The notes under the pieces are model-generated. The model ran no database searches and was not told the origin of the DNA. It worked only from the letters and a program-made list of their open reading frames with translations. From NCBI RefSeq assembly GCF_002813445.1, contig NZ_PHHD01000001.1:496001-560000 (forward strand): a stretch of DNA of 64,000 bases, in the 5' to 3' direction. A program made the position numbers and the translations under genes. Of the stretch, positions 62,491 to 64,000 are shown one piece after another (position 1 is the stretch's first letter; each line of letters begins with the position of its first letter). The stretch comes from Pseudomonas tolaasii NCPPB 2192. Its GTDB lineage: Bacteria; Pseudomonadota; Gammaproteobacteria; Pseudomonadales; Pseudomonadaceae.

Positions 62491-62991
62491 ATGCGTGTGC
62501 GTCCAGCGGTAATCGGTGACTCAGAGGGCATGAGTAAAATCGCGAAGGCTACCTTTTCACTGGCGTGCCCAGCAGACACTCCAGCAGAAGAACTGGAGCG
62601 CTACATCAGCGAAAATCTGACCGCGCGTTGTTTTCAGATCGCGCTGGATACGTCAAGCCAAGAGGCGCGAGTGTTGGAGAAAGCCGGAGATATCGTGGGT
62701 TTCAGTTTGGTCGACTACAAACCAGATCGATTAAACATCCCACTGGCGGATGGCATCCCTGAGTTGAAGCGATGCTATGTCGATTCAAAACACCATGGAA
62801 CCGGTGCCGCACAACTCCTCTTAACTGCGACTCTTACTGGTATTTCAGATCGTATCCGGCTCACGGTGAATGATCAGAATGCCCGCGCAATAGGCTTCTA
62901 CCAACGTAATGGATTTTTGACAGTAGGAGAAACCAGTTTTCAATGCGGCGATGATGTCCACCGAGACTTGGTGATGGTACGTGAACTGTAG
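62491..62991 (+). CDS. GNAT-family N-acetyltransferase
   Basis: A 166-residue acetyltransferase. It begins MRVRPAVIGDSEGMSKIA (typical first strand and helix), shows the acetyl-CoA-binding region CYVDSKHHGTGAAQLLL (the Q/RxxGxG/A loop as HHGTGA), and near the end the NDQNARAIGFYQRNGF pattern common to GNAT enzymes. AAGGAG precedes the ATG. Substrate unknown. Confidence 0.9.
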   Translation: MRVRPAVIGDSEGMSKIAKATFSLACPADTPAEELERYISENLTARCFQIALDTSSQEARVLEKAGDIVGFSLVDYKPDRLNIPLADGIPELKRCYVDSKHHGTGAAQLLLTATLTGISDRIRLTVNDQNARAIGFYQRNGFLTVGETSFQCGDDVHRDLVMVREL

Positions 62992-63306
62992 GTTGCGGTT
63001 TTTGCGTAAGCGTTCCGGGAAAACAGATTGCGAGACTCCTGCATTCAGGCGATCGGTGCCAAGTACCTAGGTCAGGTCGCCGGACGCTAACAATGAAAGG
63101 TCAAATCGAATGCAAACGCGTAGTCAACTGGAGTGCAACCTTGCGACAGGTAGGCGCCCGTCTAATTAGGCAAGGTGTGTGAGCGGATGCTTACTGCGGT
63201 TTGGCTCTGGCCGAGAAATTTCCGTTGGGTTTGAAGCATAGAAAGCGGGTCAAGTTGACCCGCTTTTTATGAGCAATTCAAAGCCGTTCAGGCTGCGTGA
63301 TCACCG
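62992..63306. other. Gap between convergent genes
   Basis: About 315 bp with no gene; contains the bidirectional terminator at 63242. Confidence 0.5.
63242..63268. terminator. Strong bidirectional terminator
   Basis: AAAGCGGGTCAA and TTGACCCGCTTT form a near-perfect stem with a 1-nt centre and flanking A/T tracts, serving the convergent acetyltransferase and efflux-protein genes. Confidence 0.75.
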
Positions 63307-64000
63307 CTAACGCTCATTGGAGGCAATGTTAGCGTCGGCTCGGTCCCACCCCCCACCTAAGGCTCTAATCAGGCTCACCGTTGCAATGGCCTGAGTGCCC
63401 GTCAGACGGCTCAGTTGCAGTTCGGTTTGTAAGACCTGGCGCTGAGCATCGATAACTTCCAAATAGCTAATTTGCCCCTCTTCATACTGAGTTTTAGAAA
63501 GTCGCTCTGTCCGTCTTGATGCTGCAACAGCTTCGCTTTGATTACCTTTCTGATCATCGAGCAACCTCAGATCTGCAAGGTTGTCTTCTACCTCTCTAAA
63601 GGCCACCAATACTTGCTCCCGATACTTCGCAACCTGCTCGTCGTATCGAGCCCTTGCAGAGGCGAGATCTGCTTTCCTCCGACCACCATCAAATATCGGT
63701 AACGTCAGCGCCGTTCCCGCAAGGGGGCCTAGTAGAAAAGACCGAGTCGACCAGTCGAACAAATTCCCCAGCGATGACGACTCGAAGCCGGCGGCGGCAT
63801 TTATGTTAAGCCGCGGGAAAAATGCTGATTTCGCCAATCCGATTTGTGCGTTAGCCGCGGCCATAGCTCTCTCGGCGGCAGCAATATCTGGACGGCGCTC
63901 CAGTAGGGCTGATGGTAACCCGATAGGCACCTGGGTCGCGATGGGCTCTATAGGTGAGTCAGGGAAGTCGAAGTCGGCAGGAGACTTACCCAACAACACT
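63307..64000 (-). CDS. C-terminal part of an RND efflux outer-membrane factor (NodT/OprM family)
   Basis: About 230 residues, cut by the window edge. The visible part shows IGLPSALLERRPDIAAAERA, ANAQIGLAKSAFFPRL and the long helices (YREQVLVAFREVEDNLADL; LSKTQYEEGQISYLEVIDAQ) typical of TolC-like outer-membrane lipoproteins of the NodT/OprM group. It is the exit duct of a tripartite efflux pump; the membrane-fusion and inner-membrane genes should lie just beyond the edge. The N-terminus with the lipobox is not in view. Confidence 0.92.
   Translation of the reverse strand, partial: VLLGKSPADFDFPDSPIEPIATQVPIGLPSALLERRPDIAAAERAMAAANAQIGLAKSAFFPRLNINAAAGFESSSLGNLFDWSTRSFLLGPLAGTALTLPIFDGGRRKADLASARARYDEQVAKYREQVLVAFREVEDNLADLRLLDDQKGNQSEAVAASRRTERLSKTQYEEGQISYLEVIDAQRQVLQTELQLSRLTGTQAIATVSLIRALGGGWDRADANIASNER

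Noticed and set aside
1..64000. CRISPR arrays, tRNA/rRNA genes, integrases and attachment sites
   Set aside because: I looked for them on both strands by eye and saw none that I could support; a short tRNA-like stretch could still have been missed.

Overview
The window looks like a gammaproteobacterial chromosome, most probably Pseudomonas (fluorescens/putida type). The reasons are high-GC coding with ATGA gene overlaps, a recC-recB-recD order with Pseudomonas-like protein lengths, and neighbours such as a DUF2946/TonB receptor operon and a NodT-type efflux lipoprotein. No integrase, tRNA, CRISPR array or complete insertion sequence was seen. The content is dominated by genome-defence genes placed on both sides of recBCD.

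Layout. (1) 1-1662: end of an unknown gene and an XRE/ImmA-type metallopeptidase regulator. (2) 2322-8241, minus strand: a coupled three-gene unit of SNF2 helicase, phospholipase-D-fold protein and unknown protein. (3) 8597-28846: a large accessory cluster. It holds an unknown protein, three overlapping dynamin-like GTPase genes, a YkvA-family protein, a HEPN protein, a double AAA+ ATPase, a WYL regulator, a zinc-ribbon protein, two related tiny membrane peptides, two membrane-hairpin proteins coupled to McrB/McrC-like genes, an HNH nuclease, a membrane/coiled-coil protein, a second WYL regulator of BrxR/CapW type, an unknown 224-aa protein and a 54-aa protein. (4) 28834-38065: recD, recB and recC, followed by a decayed second copy of the 54-aa gene and of the recD 3' end. 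(5) 39957-56330, minus strand: two type III-like restriction-modification loci. The first carries a SNF2 helicase, a DUF4391 protein and an internally deleted DinD relative. (6) 56472-64000: a 251-bp relic of an IS3-type element next to a beheaded cytochrome c gene, then ordinary genes (TonB receptor operon, SDR, GNAT, efflux outer-membrane protein).

The main candidate for something undescribed is region 3. The same 15-bp inverted repeat, CGACA-N5-TGTCG, occurs in four intergenic positions (8597, 16651, 20484, 27920), each before a transcription unit of this cluster. Two WYL regulators are encoded inside it, and one sits in an apparent operon behind one of the repeats. This suggests that genes spread over about 20 kb and both strands form one regulon. 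Its content is unusually membrane-centred: three dynamin-like GTPases, a YkvA protein, two paralogous peptides of 39 and 43 residues, and two membrane hairpins. It also has nucleic-acid effectors: HEPN, McrBC-like and HNH. A stress- or phage-induced membrane-remodelling and nuclease defence system is an inference from content and context only.

Functions are assigned from motifs and remembered family architecture. No database search was possible, so family names are firmer than biological roles.
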